DNA of 64,000 bases from Paenibacillus elgii NBRC 100335 (GTDB lineage Bacteria > Bacillota > Bacilli > Paenibacillales > NBRC-103111). The DNA lies in the NCBI RefSeq assembly GCF_004000865.1, contig NZ_BIMB01000004.1:62001-126000 (forward strand), in the 5' to 3' direction. Shown piece by piece: positions 43,626 to 51,812 of the stretch. The notes beneath the pieces are model-generated. The model was not told the DNA's origin and made no database searches. It saw only the letters and a program-made list of their open reading frames with translations. Made by a program: the position numbers and the translations under genes. Each line of letters begins with the position of its first letter. The stretch's first letter is position 1.

Positions 43626-44741
43626 TTATGCTTTCCCTGCGCTCTTGTCCCCCAGCAGCGAGTTCAACTGCTCCAGCAGATTGCCGCCGCCAGTGAGCGA
43701 GATCGTGCCGATCTTCTCGCAAATTTTTTCGAGGAACTCTAGCTCCTTCAACCGGTACAGCGTCTGGTTCTCGTCCATCAGCTTGGCGGTATTGAGCAGG
43801 CTGCGCGTCGATGCCGTTTCCTCGCGGCGGGTGATCAGGTTGGCCTGAGCCTTTTTCTCGGCCAGGAGCACTGTGTTCAAGATGTCCTTGATATCGCCGG
43901 GCAGGATAATATCCTTCACACCGGCCGATACGAAGGCGACGCCGTAATCCTCGCTCTTCTCGTTCAACCGGGACAGCACGAACGCCGCGATTTCCTGCTT
44001 CATTTTCAGCAGATCGTCCAGCTTCAAGGTGCCGATATATTCCCGCAAAATGAGCTGCAACTGGATATACATCTGATCCTCGAACGATTTGATCTCGAGC
44101 GCGCGCAGAGGGTTCACGATTTTGTACTGGCAGACAAAATTGAGCCGCAAGGTCACTTTGTCCTCGGTCATCATCTCTTGGCCGGTCATGTCCATTTGCT
44201 GCTGGCGCAGGTCAACAGTCTTCACGGTGACGGCGGTAGGTCCTTTCCAAAAATAATATTTGCCGGGCTTGAGTTCTTTTTGCATCACGTGGTTATAGAA
44301 CAGCACGCCCGATTCGTAGCTCGCCACCTCGAACGTCTGGCAATACGCCATCAGTCTGGGCCGGACCGCCAGATCGACCTCCGCAGGCAGCTCGGGCTGA
44401 CGAATGTCCACCCGGACATAAGCGTGCTTCTTCAAAATGTTCCAGAACACATATCTTCCGGCCGTCAGCAGTCCGGCGAATTTGCCATCCTCGTAATGCA
44501 GCACATATTCGTGGTCCTGCACCTCAATGACATCCAGCTCCCGCAAGAGCTGGTCATCGTGGAGGAACAACTGCAAGTCCTTCCCCTCCACCGCAAAAGG
44601 CTTCGTTATATTGAGAACGACGACCGTCTCATCTGAAAAAGACGAAAGGCGATACGTGCCGGGCTGCAAATATTTATCGTAGCTGCCTTTGCGGAACAGC
44701 AAGCCACGCTCGTCGGTTTGAATGGTTACTTTTTTAAACAT
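43626..44741 (-). CDS. SPFH/Band-7 (slipin-type) protein of an RNA-repair system
   Basis: A 371-residue SPFH-domain protein without an obvious N-terminal membrane anchor. The Band-7 fold is seen at about residues 150-320 (SYESGVLFYNH, VTVKTVDLRQQQMDMTGQEMMTEDKVTLRLNF). A coiled-coil C-terminal segment follows (LLAEKKAQANLITRREETASTRSLLNTAKLM). Burroughs and Aravind described SPFH/Band-7 modules as scaffolds of RNA-repair systems with a tRNA-like RNA. Here two tRNA-like candidates lie directly upstream and DIP1984 beyond them, all on the same strand. A GGAGG site precedes ATG 44741. Confidence 0.85.
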   Translation of the reverse strand: MFKKVTIQTDERGLLFRKGSYDKYLQPGTYRLSSFSDETVVVLNITKPFAVEGKDLQLFLHDDQLLRELDVIEVQDHEYVLHYEDGKFAGLLTAGRYVFWNILKKHAYVRVDIRQPELPAEVDLAVRPRLMAYCQTFEVASYESGVLFYNHVMQKELKPGKYYFWKGPTAVTVKTVDLRQQQMDMTGQEMMTEDKVTLRLNFVCQYKIVNPLRALEIKSFEDQMYIQLQLILREYIGTLKLDDLLKMKQEIAAFVLSRLNEKSEDYGVAFVSAGVKDIILPGDIKDILNTVLLAEKKAQANLITRREETASTRSLLNTAKLMDENQTLYRLKELEFLEKICEKIGTISLTGGGNLLEQLNSLLGDKSAGKA

Positions 44742-45084
44742 AGTAAATCCTCCTTCATCAGCTCATCACTAAGCTGCCTTTCCTTGGTTGGTGACCTGCG
44801 AAAGGAACCCTCCTGCGCCCCTGACGGAATCCCGCTTAAGAACGGAGGAGCCGGGGCTTCCGGCCTTGGAGCTGACGAACTTCGGATCGGCTCCATTGCA
44901 GCCGTTCTCCCGTTCGATGTCCCCTTGGCGGTTGCCTTTCCGGTTGCTCCGTCCGGTATCCGCGGATTGCAAAGCCCGGACGCAGTGTGCTGTGGAAGCC
45001 ACTGAGAATTCCTCTGAAAGTCACAGCATGTCATTTTCGCTCGATTGAAAGTCGAGTGCTCCCCACGGAGCTTAATCGTCCCAC

Positions 45085-45257
45085 ACGATTTGGGATTCGA
45101 ACCCAAAATAATGGCAGATTCATGCCGGATCGGCCGTACAGGATACCGGCGCATAGGATGCGCGGGCACTGCGGGATTGTAGGAAATCCCTGCCTCGGTA
45201 CGCCTTCCGTACATCAACCTAAATGTATGATAGAGCGTCTCAGACGCGTATCATCGT
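45085..45257 (-). ncRNA. tRNA-like RNA 2 (T-arm plus multi-hairpin insert)
   Basis: On the minus strand a perfect T-arm, TTGGG-TTCGAAT-CCCAA (45090-45106), is followed at once by ATCGT (45085-45089). This can pair with ACGAT at 45253-45257 as a short acceptor. Between them lie several strong hairpins: ATGATA/TATCAT with inner GCGTC/GACGC, GTACG/CGTAC, GGGATT/AATCCC and GCGCAT/ATGCGC. There is no normal anticodon arm. The segment between this RNA and the SPFH start (44742-45084) has further GC-rich hairpins but no convincing gene. Confidence 0.5.
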
Positions 45258-45355
45258 TAGTTCCCCATTCCCGCCCTCGCCGCTTTGTCTGAATCAGCAC
45301 CCGGTCGTTACAGTTACAAGAACTGGTACGCTTGTAAGAAGTTCTGGGCTTAAAT

Positions 45356-45467
45356 CGTCAGTGCAGGAATCGAACCTGCGGACATGGCCCCTCACATCCA
45401 CCAAGGAGTCCAACTTGCCCAGTTGGTGGGTGGTGCTCGCCTTCAGACAAAAGGCTACCAACTAACA
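45356..45467 (-). ncRNA. tRNA-like RNA 1 (acceptor stem, T-arm, reduced D region)
   Basis: The minus strand gives a 7-base acceptor: TGTTAGT (45461-45467) pairs with ACTGACG (45356-45362), two pairs being G-U. The 3' strand follows directly on a canonical T-arm GCAGG-TTCGATT-CCTGC (45363-45379), as in a tRNA. The D-arm is reduced to TGGTA, then a 5-base stem with 7-base loop GCCTT-TTGTCTG-AAGGC (45439-45455), then a long insert with CCACCAA/TTGGTGG. No CCA is encoded. Confidence 0.6.
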
Positions 45468-45481
45468 CGGATGATCGTTGC

Positions 45482-45937
45482 TTACAGCAGCTCGGTTTTC
45501 CAGTTCATTTCCTGAATGCCGGTATCCAGCTCCCGGTAAGCTTTCGAGTACTGGTCGACCTGCTTCTGCAGCTCGGCAATCTGAACCATCGGAATGAATT
45601 TCACTTCCGATCTGCTGTACCGGTCCTGCTTAATGGCAGCGGCATTAATGACCTCTTGGATCATCGTTCGGCGAATCCCCAGAATATCCCGCTTCGTCAA
45701 AGCATCGGCAAGGGTAACCCCGTCGTGCAACACCGTCTGGGCGTTCGTCCGGTTGATCGCGGTCATCAAGGATTCCAGCTCTTGCAGCGTGTCGTTCATT
45801 TCTTGGAACAAGTCCTTCGGGTCCTCCGGCGGATGCTCTCCTTCCTGCACCTTCGCACTGCGGTTCAAGCGGACTTTCAATTGTTCGATGCGCTTTTGGC
45901 AATCGGCTCTATTCATTAAAGCTTCGGCTAATTTCAT
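45482..45937 (-). CDS. DIP1984 family protein
   Basis: A 151-residue, almost wholly helical protein (MKLAEALMNRADCQKRIEQLKVRLNRSAKVQEGE...). The repeated helical-hairpin pattern and the opening motif match DIP1984/septicolysin-type proteins. These form small oligomeric bundles and, as I recall, co-occur with Band-7 and tRNA-like RNAs in predicted RNA-repair loci. AAGGTG lies 6 bases before the ATG. The next element on the same strand, starting 15 bases after its stop, is tRNA-like RNA 1, so it may share a transcript with both RNAs and the SPFH gene. Confidence 0.82.
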   Translation of the reverse strand: MKLAEALMNRADCQKRIEQLKVRLNRSAKVQEGEHPPEDPKDLFQEMNDTLQELESLMTAINRTNAQTVLHDGVTLADALTKRDILGIRRTMIQEVINAAAIKQDRYSRSEVKFIPMVQIAELQKQVDQYSKAYRELDTGIQEMNWKTELL

Positions 45938-46054
45938 GTTATCACCTTTTTAATCTTTAGGATGGCAGCGCCTTTGTGTATCCTATCTTCGCTGATTTGC
46001 GGCGAAACGAACATGGCGAAAGTATTACGATGGGTGGAAAGTTTTGCATGAAAA

Positions 46055-46086
46055 AGAAAAAAGACCGGAGCAGCTACTCCGATCTT
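46055..46086 (-). terminator. Terminator after the Rpn pseudogene
   Basis: CGGAG/CTCCG with flanking AGA/TCT pairs; on the minus strand followed by CTTTTTTC. The remaining gap 45938-46050 shows nothing else clear. Confidence 0.65.
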
Positions 46087-46113
46087 GTCATTATGCAAAA
46101 TAAATACTCGATT

Positions 46114-46826
46114 CTAATGCAGTTTTTTATTCAACGCTTCGATCTCCGGCTCCGATAAGCCCGTTACTTCGGCAATCAGAGAGGAAGGCAAGCCTTTCTG
46201 CAGCATATTTGTCGCAATCTCCTTGTCTCTTTCCGCCCTTCCCCGCGATTCCGCATAGTCCAGCGCGGATTGCTCGTCGAGCAGTGCCTTTTTCCGCATC
46301 TCATACAATGCCCGCGCTTCTTTATTCTGACTTAAAAATTCCAGCGTCGTCATCGCCTTTTTCAGCCCAGGTGTATCCATTGCAAGATCCTCCCATCGCT
46401 CTTTGGGTGCGCCGTCTATGAACATCAGCCAATTCACCAGCCGATCGTCCATCTTATGCGGCTTCAAACTAAGCTTCGGCAGCTCCATAAAATGAATTTC
46501 GATATCGTCAAGCAGCAGCTCGCTCGTGTGATCTTCACGCAGGTGATAGACGTTGTGAAACCGATCGTTCGGGATTTGATTGAAGGTCAAGATATTGATC
46601 GAGATGACCTTCTTCAAGCTTTTGTAAAACTGGCCTTCCCCCAACTGCTGGTCAGCGCATTTTTATCCAGCTGCGGATTGAGCAAGGTCAGGCTGACGAA
46701 CGGCTTCGGCTCGGTTTCCCGCAGCGCTTCGTTCAAAAAATTCAACAGCACTTCGTCTTTGTTTTCTTCGCTGCCGAAGATTTGTTTGAACACGAAATCA
46801 ACGGACGGTTCCAACAGTTCAGTCAT
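46114..46826 (-). pseudogene. Rpn/PD-(D/E)XK transposase-like nuclease, internally deleted
   Basis: The N-terminal part (MTELLEPSVDFVFKQIFGSEENKDEVLLNFL, from ATG 46826) and the C-terminal part (GQFYKSLKKVISINILTFNQ to the stop at 46114) belong to the Rpn family of recombination-promoting nucleases. They are in different frames. The usual middle of about 45 residues, with the nuclease Asp and Glu-x-Gln/Lys residues and the YWSKLY-type stretch, is missing near 46640-46660. The gene is therefore dead as a nuclease. The C-terminal helical segment with ERDKEIATNMLQKGL is intact. Confidence 0.8.
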
Positions 46827-46980
46827 TTTCTCAGCTCCAATGGCTTGCTCTACGCCCCGGTTTTCTACTCCCATTATACCACAAAAGGGGCACAATATAG
46901 ACAGATAAGCAGCCTACGGACCGCGAGGAATGCCTTATAACCCGCCGTCACACAAGCTTGCCGAAGCCGAAATCCCTCCC

Positions 46981-49566
46981 TTACAGCCTGGGATCGATTT
47001 CTTTCTCCCGGGCCACTTCAAACAGCAGATTCGCGACGATTTCGTTATACGCCTCATGGTCCGGCGCGATTTCATCGAACCGCACGGAAAGCATTTGGCT
47101 ACCGAGTCGATATTCGTTTATCGAAGTGCGAAGCTTCGAGTGAATGTTTTTCTGCCTCATCAGCTTGCCGTACTTGTGCGGGAAGCGGTAATCGTATCCG
47201 TAGATGATCGATAAATACTCCGGATTGCGGACCTTCATATATGGGACCGAGCGGCCTTCCACGACCTCCGGCTTGATCACGACGCCTTCCATATGCTTCC
47301 CGATAGTTAACGTCGCAAAGTACTGCTCCGCCTTCTTGCGGCTTTCCGGCTCGGACAGGTCCAGCATAATAAACTCGTCATCCGACAGGAAACGGTACAT
47401 CTCGGAAGTGCTCCAATCCGGCAGCCACTCCTCGCCGCTATCGTATACCACTTTCAACAACGCAAAAGGCTTGTACTCCAGTTCCCCATCCTCCGCATAC
47501 AACTCCAACTGCTTCCTATACGTTCCATAGGCGGCCTCATGCTCCTCCAGCGGCACGTACGTCTCCAAAATGTCGTGAACATACTTATAGTTTTGATACA
47601 CGCTTGCCCCGTATTTGTCGCTTAGGGCGGCTTTGGAGAGATGGAACTGGTCTTTTTCAAACCCGCTGGCGCGGTACTCCTCCGTCAGCTTGCCGAAAGC
47701 TTGTTCAAAACCGTTGCGCTTCAGAAAATCCAACTCGCTCTCCAATGCCTTCTCGATCGGCTTAAACTGCCGCTCGATGAGTCCGTCCCCGAGCGCCTTC
47801 CACGGCATCAGCTCCCCGTCCAACAGCAGCATAGAGACGCCGTTCTGCTCTATGTATCCGCCGAATTTTTGCAGCAGCCTATCGTAAATGCCAGTCAGAT
47901 CCACCTGATTGATCTTGTACCCGTTACGGCTGACGGCAAAGCACTGCTCCCGGTCCTTATGCAAATAAATGTTGCACCGGGAGCCCATATATTTCGGTTG
48001 CAGCACCACCTGACGGACTCCGCGATCGGCAAAATAATCCAATCCGCGCTGCAAAGATTCCAGCTCGCCTGCAGCCACGTCCTTATCGGCCGGGGACATC
48101 GTTCCCGAGATAAAGTTGATCTTATTCCGCGACACATAACGCAGTCTACGAATTTCCTCGTCGCCCAGCTCCTGTACGGAAACCTTTCTCTCTTCCCGGA
48201 ACAAGGTCGGAAGCTCATCCGTCATGACCGCTTGCCCGGACTTGTAGGCTTTAAAGAAAGGCTTGAACGAAATGCTGACCGAGGTCAGCACGTTCCCGTG
48301 CACGCATCCCGTATCGAGGTGAAGCTTGCTTTTGATCCGGAATGCCTGCTTCGCCGCAATGTGCCCGAACACGTGGTACGGATGATTTTTCGCCGCTTCT
48401 TCGTTAAGAAAAGCCAGTTGCTCCTCCAGCTGTGCCTCCCGGTTGATACGGAAACTGCGCTGATGACGCATCGAATTCGCATCCAGCTTCCCGATATATT
48501 TGTTCCGGCATGGCGCATGAGTCACGTAGAAGGACGCTCCCTTCGTACCAACCGACCGGTAAAACGGCTTCGAGATAGAAACGAGATGATTGAACTTCTC
48601 CAGCAGCTCCGCATCGCTGCGCAGCACTTCCGTCGAGTCGAAATACGTGCGAAGCAGCTCCGAATCGGCCCCCTGAATTTCGCCTCGCAAATATTTATAG
48701 ACGAAATTCTCATGATTCCCGAGAACGAATAAGAAATGCTCCTGATTATCGTACAAAAACTCCACGATCTCTTTGGTACGCTTCCCTTTGTCGATCCAGT
48801 CGCCGGCTAGCAGCACCTTCGTATTCCGCACCTTATCCGTTACGGTCAGCTTCCCCGCTTCGATCTGGTAGCCGTAGCTCAGCAGCAAACCTTGCAGCGC
48901 ATCGACACACTCATGAACGTCGCCGACGATAATAACCTTCTGGTCCTGCGGAAGAATGGTCGACAAGTATTCCTCTTGATCTTCAATGACGACTCTGTAA
49001 TCCGGATTGGCCCGCTGCTCCGTTACGGAGTAAAAATCTTTGGCGCGCACCTTATGAATTCTGGCGTACTTTTCCTTGGCCAGCGAACCGAGCACGTCTT
49101 TGCGCAGCCGGTTAATGTGACTGGTGATCAGTTTCTTCGACCGCTCGGAAGCGTAGTAATCCTCCCGCTTGCGGTAATCGAACAGGATGACCTCCAGGTT
49201 ATAGTTATTCTCATGGGCAATCTCGCGAACCTTCGCCCGGAAGTCCTCCGACAAACCGGTCGTATCCACGATCACGAATTCCGCATTGACGGGATACGAG
49301 GTCACCATCTTCAGCTTCTCGAACAACAGATGAAACGCCTGCCCGCTCGCCTCCAGCATCAATTGGTCGTATTTATCGTAGGCAAAGCCAAGCACCTCTT
49401 GGCGGATGCTGTCGGAAGAAAGATATTGGATGTTGGCTTTAAAAGGTTTCGACTCGTCCTCGAACCGCAGCCCGGGAATCAGCACTTCGTTGGCGAACGT
49501 CGTTTTCCCGCATTCCGTCGATCCGATCATCATAAAAATGGTATGAACCTTCGTTTGGATCTCCAT
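46981..49566 (-). CDS. pnkp: Pnkp-type polynucleotide kinase-phosphatase-ligase
   Basis: An 861-residue three-domain RNA-repair enzyme. An N-terminal 5'-kinase has the P-loop GSTECGKTTF (about 16) and VDTTG. A central calcineurin-like 3'-phosphatase has GDVHE (about 214), AGDWIDKG (about 253) and LGNHE (about 283). A C-terminal adenylyltransferase/ligase has KYMGSR (nucleotidyl-lysine motif KxxG, about 525) and late motifs including EGVVIKPE. Length and order match bacterial Pnkp, which works with Hen1 to heal and seal cleaved RNA such as tRNA cut by ribotoxins. It lies 3 bases after the Hen1 gene. Confidence 0.93.
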   Translation of the reverse strand: MEIQTKVHTIFMMIGSTECGKTTFANEVLIPGLRFEDESKPFKANIQYLSSDSIRQEVLGFAYDKYDQLMLEASGQAFHLLFEKLKMVTSYPVNAEFVIVDTTGLSEDFRAKVREIAHENNYNLEVILFDYRKREDYYASERSKKLITSHINRLRKDVLGSLAKEKYARIHKVRAKDFYSVTEQRANPDYRVVIEDQEEYLSTILPQDQKVIIVGDVHECVDALQGLLLSYGYQIEAGKLTVTDKVRNTKVLLAGDWIDKGKRTKEIVEFLYDNQEHFLFVLGNHENFVYKYLRGEIQGADSELLRTYFDSTEVLRSDAELLEKFNHLVSISKPFYRSVGTKGASFYVTHAPCRNKYIGKLDANSMRHQRSFRINREAQLEEQLAFLNEEAAKNHPYHVFGHIAAKQAFRIKSKLHLDTGCVHGNVLTSVSISFKPFFKAYKSGQAVMTDELPTLFREERKVSVQELGDEEIRRLRYVSRNKINFISGTMSPADKDVAAGELESLQRGLDYFADRGVRQVVLQPKYMGSRCNIYLHKDREQCFAVSRNGYKINQVDLTGIYDRLLQKFGGYIEQNGVSMLLLDGELMPWKALGDGLIERQFKPIEKALESELDFLKRNGFEQAFGKLTEEYRASGFEKDQFHLSKAALSDKYGASVYQNYKYVHDILETYVPLEEHEAAYGTYRKQLELYAEDGELEYKPFALLKVVYDSGEEWLPDWSTSEMYRFLSDDEFIMLDLSEPESRKKAEQYFATLTIGKHMEGVVIKPEVVEGRSVPYMKVRNPEYLSIIYGYDYRFPHKYGKLMRQKNIHSKLRTSINEYRLGSQMLSVRFDEIAPDHEAYNEIVANLLFEVAREKEIDPRL

Positions 49567-49569
49567 TGG

Positions 49570-50835
49570 CTAGGCCCCCTTTTTCTTGAGAATGACGCCT
49601 TGCGTCGTCTGGATGCTGTTGACCCCGTCTCCGACGGAGACGAATTCATGGTGCAGGCCCGTTTCCCGGATGATCTCCAGAAACCACGCTTGGAATTCCT
49701 GCTGCCCCATCTCCCACTTGTGGTCGTCGTGCCGGAACCCGCTCAATTCGTAGAACGGATTGAAGTCCGAGTTCGGCGTCGTAATAATAAAATGCTCGAA
49801 ATCCACCTGCTTGCAGATCCGTTGAATCAGTGCCTTCGCCTCGTCTTGACTCATATGCTCGATCACTTCCGTCAGGATGACATCGACCTGTTCGCCGTTG
49901 TACTCCTCCAAGAAATGATCGATCGAACGAAACGTGATCAGATTGTCGAGCTCCCGTGCCTGAGCCTTGCGGCTGACCGACTCCAGCAGTTGCTCGTCGA
50001 TATCGATAGCGTAGTAGCTGTCCTCGATCTTCGCGGCAAAAGGAAGCGCATAGAAGCCTTCCCCGCAGCCAACGTCCAAGATCGATTTATTAAAAGGCAG
50101 AGCGCCGGCGATATAGTTTCGACGTTGAAGGGCAGTACCTCCGTAATCGAATCGAATGGCGTACCGGCTTGTTTTCTCAAGCTCGCCTTTGTATTTTTTG
50201 AACCGGTCCCTGGAGGACAAGAAATTCCGGACAAACAAGCTGCGGATGTAGAACGGCGCGTCAATTGCTTGAATGCTCTTGATGTATTTGTCCAGGATGC
50301 TATCGGAAATATCGATGTTTTCGTTGCCGAACATGGACAGGAACAAGCACAGCACGCTTACGACATGCAGCAGATGATGAAGGCTTTTGCGCGTCGTAAT
50401 CGTGAGCGAGTAGCTTTTGTGAGCGTGATGCTTGATCTCAAACGTAAAATCGGTCAAATGCTTCTCAAAAAACTCGATGTAGCGCACCAGCTCGATATGA
50501 ATCATGTTGATATGGAACGAATGCTCGTAGCCTTCGACGTCCTGCTCGTCCTGCGTTTTCAGCGGCGCGGAAAAAAATTCGTTCAGCGCATTCAGCGGAA
50601 ATAACGGCGTATTATAGCGGGATACGTTCAAATATTCAAAATCCTCATGCTCGTGCTGCTTATAGGAAATCTCATTGTCGGCATCCTTAAAATACACGTT
50701 GTAGGTAAAGTCGTCCGTGTACCAGCCGTAAGCTATCCCCTTGCGGATCGAGCGGAGAATCATGCCGGACTCCGGATTTTTTTTGATAATAAACGAAAGC
50801 TTCGGGTTCGTGGATCTCACTTGAATGATCGCCAT
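49570..50835 (-). CDS. hen1: Hen1-type RNA 3'-terminal 2'-O-methyltransferase
   Basis: A 421-residue enzyme that methylates the 2'-OH at the broken 3' end before sealing by Pnkp. The C-terminal methyltransferase has SAM motif LDVGCGEGFYALPFA (about 250), the metal-binding EVIEHM (about 320) and the later HDDHKWE histidine pair, all hallmarks of Hen1. The N-terminal half is the bacterial Hen1 domain that contacts Pnkp. ATG 50835 is preferred over a GTG at 50970: AAGGGG precedes it by 9 bases, homologues start near MAIIQVRS, and the extra segment contains an intrinsic terminator. Confidence 0.92.
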   Translation of the reverse strand: MAIIQVRSTNPKLSFIIKKNPESGMILRSIRKGIAYGWYTDDFTYNVYFKDADNEISYKQHEHEDFEYLNVSRYNTPLFPLNALNEFFSAPLKTQDEQDVEGYEHSFHINMIHIELVRYIEFFEKHLTDFTFEIKHHAHKSYSLTITTRKSLHHLLHVVSVLCLFLSMFGNENIDISDSILDKYIKSIQAIDAPFYIRSLFVRNFLSSRDRFKKYKGELEKTSRYAIRFDYGGTALQRRNYIAGALPFNKSILDVGCGEGFYALPFAAKIEDSYYAIDIDEQLLESVSRKAQARELDNLITFRSIDHFLEEYNGEQVDVILTEVIEHMSQDEAKALIQRICKQVDFEHFIITTPNSDFNPFYELSGFRHDDHKWEMGQQEFQAWFLEIIRETGLHHEFVSVGDGVNSIQTTQGVILKKKGA

Positions 50836-50883
50836 CTGCATCTTCCCCTTGGAATGAAATTGTGTCCGGTCGTAGTTAAACAC

Positions 50884-50913
50884 AAAAAAGACCACGGACT
50901 CAGAGGTCCATGG
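50884..50913 (-). terminator. Intrinsic terminator in the hen1 leader
   Basis: On the minus strand CCATGGAC and GTCCGTGG pair (one mismatch) around CTCTGA and are followed by TCTTTTTT, about 50 bases before ATG 50835. It lies downstream of the operon promoter, so it looks like an attenuator. Confidence 0.75.
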
Positions 50914-50970
50914 CCGGATTGGATAAACGAGCCTGATGTCAACTTGCTTGAAGTCGGCATAAAGCTTCAC

Positions 50971-51090
50971 TTAAAGACAGACCGGTAAGGCCGATGAGGG
51001 TACACTGCTGCATATGCTGTTGATGAAATGTGTTGCACTGGTCGTGTTATTGGAACTGAAATAAAACTTTTGATTCTTAAGCACCCTCAT
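50971..51090 (-). CDS. Possible 39-residue leader peptide of hen1-pnkp
   Basis: ATG 51090 sits 4 bases after a perfect AAGGAGG and opens a Ser/Asn-rich 39-residue frame (MRVLKNQKFYFSSNN... ending ALPVCL). Its start codon lies inside a 9-base stem formed by 51083-51091 and 50993-51001. Either it is a translated leader that controls the downstream terminator, or the frame is accidental and the RNA structure matters. Confidence 0.4.
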   Translation of the reverse strand: MRVLKNQKFYFSSNNTTSATHFINSICSSVPSSALPVCL

Positions 51091-51118
51091 CCAACCTCCT
51101 TCGACAATAGTTAGTGAA

Positions 51119-51147
51119 ATCATACGCGGCGGTCCATATTTTGTCAA
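51119..51147 (-). promoter_or_regulatory. Strong sigma-A promoter of the hen1-pnkp operon
   Basis: On the minus strand TTGACA, a 17-base spacer and TATGAT. The start would be near 51112, giving a leader of about 275 bases to hen1. Confidence 0.8.
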
Positions 51148-51184
51148 GAAAATCTCTAGGTTTTAACATTTTTTCGACTTGATG

Positions 51185-51246
51185 TTGACAAAGGATGCCG
51201 CTGTCGTTATATAATGTCATTATGATATTATCAATTAGCTAATATC
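51185..51246 (+). promoter_or_regulatory. Promoter and dyad operators of the NADAR-PARG pair
   Basis: TTGACA (51185-51190), then TATATAAT after 17-19 bases. A perfect dyad ATAATG-T-CATTAT (51211-51223) overlaps the -10. A second, GATATTA-N9-TAATATC (51224-51246), follows at once. Two back-to-back dyads at the start site suggest a repressor. Confidence 0.6.
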
Positions 51247-51293
51247 GAAGTGCCGGCAACAGTCAAATCTTAAAGTGAAAGCGAGAGCTGATA

Positions 51294-51788
51294 ATGATAG
51301 AGAAATTTACGTTTTTTTACCGTACTGAGTCCCCCTTTTCTCAATGGCATCCTTCACGATTTATCGTGAATGGAGTGGAGTTTAACTGCGCAGAGCAGTA
51401 CATGATGTATCAAAAGGCGATGCTGTTCGGGGATCAAGAGACGGCAGATAAAATATTGAAGGCCACGACGCCTAGCGAGCAAAAGAAGCTGGGCCGCTTG
51501 GTCCGGAACTTTGACAAAGATCAATGGGACAACTACGGAAAGAAATTTGTTTACGACGGCAACTATGCGAAATTTACGCAGAATCCGCACCTGCTGGAGC
51601 GACTGCTTCAGACGAAAGGAACAACCTTGGTTGAAGCAAGTCCTACGGACCAGATCTGGGGAGTAGGGCTATCCGAAGACGACCCGAGGATTCGAAACCG
51701 AAAAACCTGGCAGGGCAAAAATGCGCTGGGGCATATTTTGACGCAGCTGCGCGAGAACCTGCTGAAGGAAAATCAAGAAGCAACCTGA
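51294..51788 (+). CDS. NADAR family protein (YbiA-like)
   Basis: A 164-residue NADAR-domain protein: FFYRTESPFSQWHPSRFIVNGVEFNCAEQYMMYQKAMLFGD at the start, then NPHLLERLLQTKGTTLVEASPTDQIWGVGL and the W-QGKNALGHIL end. NADAR proteins act on N-glycosidic bonds of ADP-ribose or riboflavin intermediates. Some remove ADP-ribose from guanine bases put on by DarT-like toxins. It is cotranscribed with the PARG gene 25 bases downstream and divergent from the hen1-pnkp operon, so a role in reversing nucleic-acid ADP-ribosylation is plausible. Confidence 0.9.
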   Translation: MIEKFTFFYRTESPFSQWHPSRFIVNGVEFNCAEQYMMYQKAMLFGDQETADKILKATTPSEQKKLGRLVRNFDKDQWDNYGKKFVYDGNYAKFTQNPHLLERLLQTKGTTLVEASPTDQIWGVGLSEDDPRIRNRKTWQGKNALGHILTQLRENLLKENQEAT

Positions 51789-51812
51789 ACAGAAGGAACG
51801 GAGTGAATAAAT

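Noticed and set aside
44726..45217. 163-codon minus-strand frame before the SPFH gene
   Set aside because: It runs through the tRNA-like T-arm and several hairpins, has low-complexity Arg/Pro/Ser content and overlaps the SPFH start; the RNA reading fits better.
45356..45467. Ordinary tRNA gene on the minus strand
   Set aside because: The T-arm and acceptor fit, but there is no D-stem, the only anticodon-like loop has an atypical base after the GTC triplet, and a 50-base insert would be far outside normal variable arms.
47641..48732. 363-codon plus-strand frame within pnkp
   Set aside because: Antisense shadow of the ligase and phosphatase domains with no supporting start signal.
48892..50604. 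570-codon open frame on the plus strand across pnkp and hen1
   Set aside because: It is antisense to two genes with complete catalytic motifs, has no ribosome site or recognisable domain, and reflects third-position composition.
50836..50970. GTG 50970 as the hen1 start
   Set aside because: The added 45 codons have no homologue-like sequence, lack a ribosome site and would run through the intrinsic terminator.
50884..51112. T-box riboswitch before hen1
   Set aside because: The conserved T-box sequence (GGGTGGNACCGCG type) is not present upstream of the terminator.
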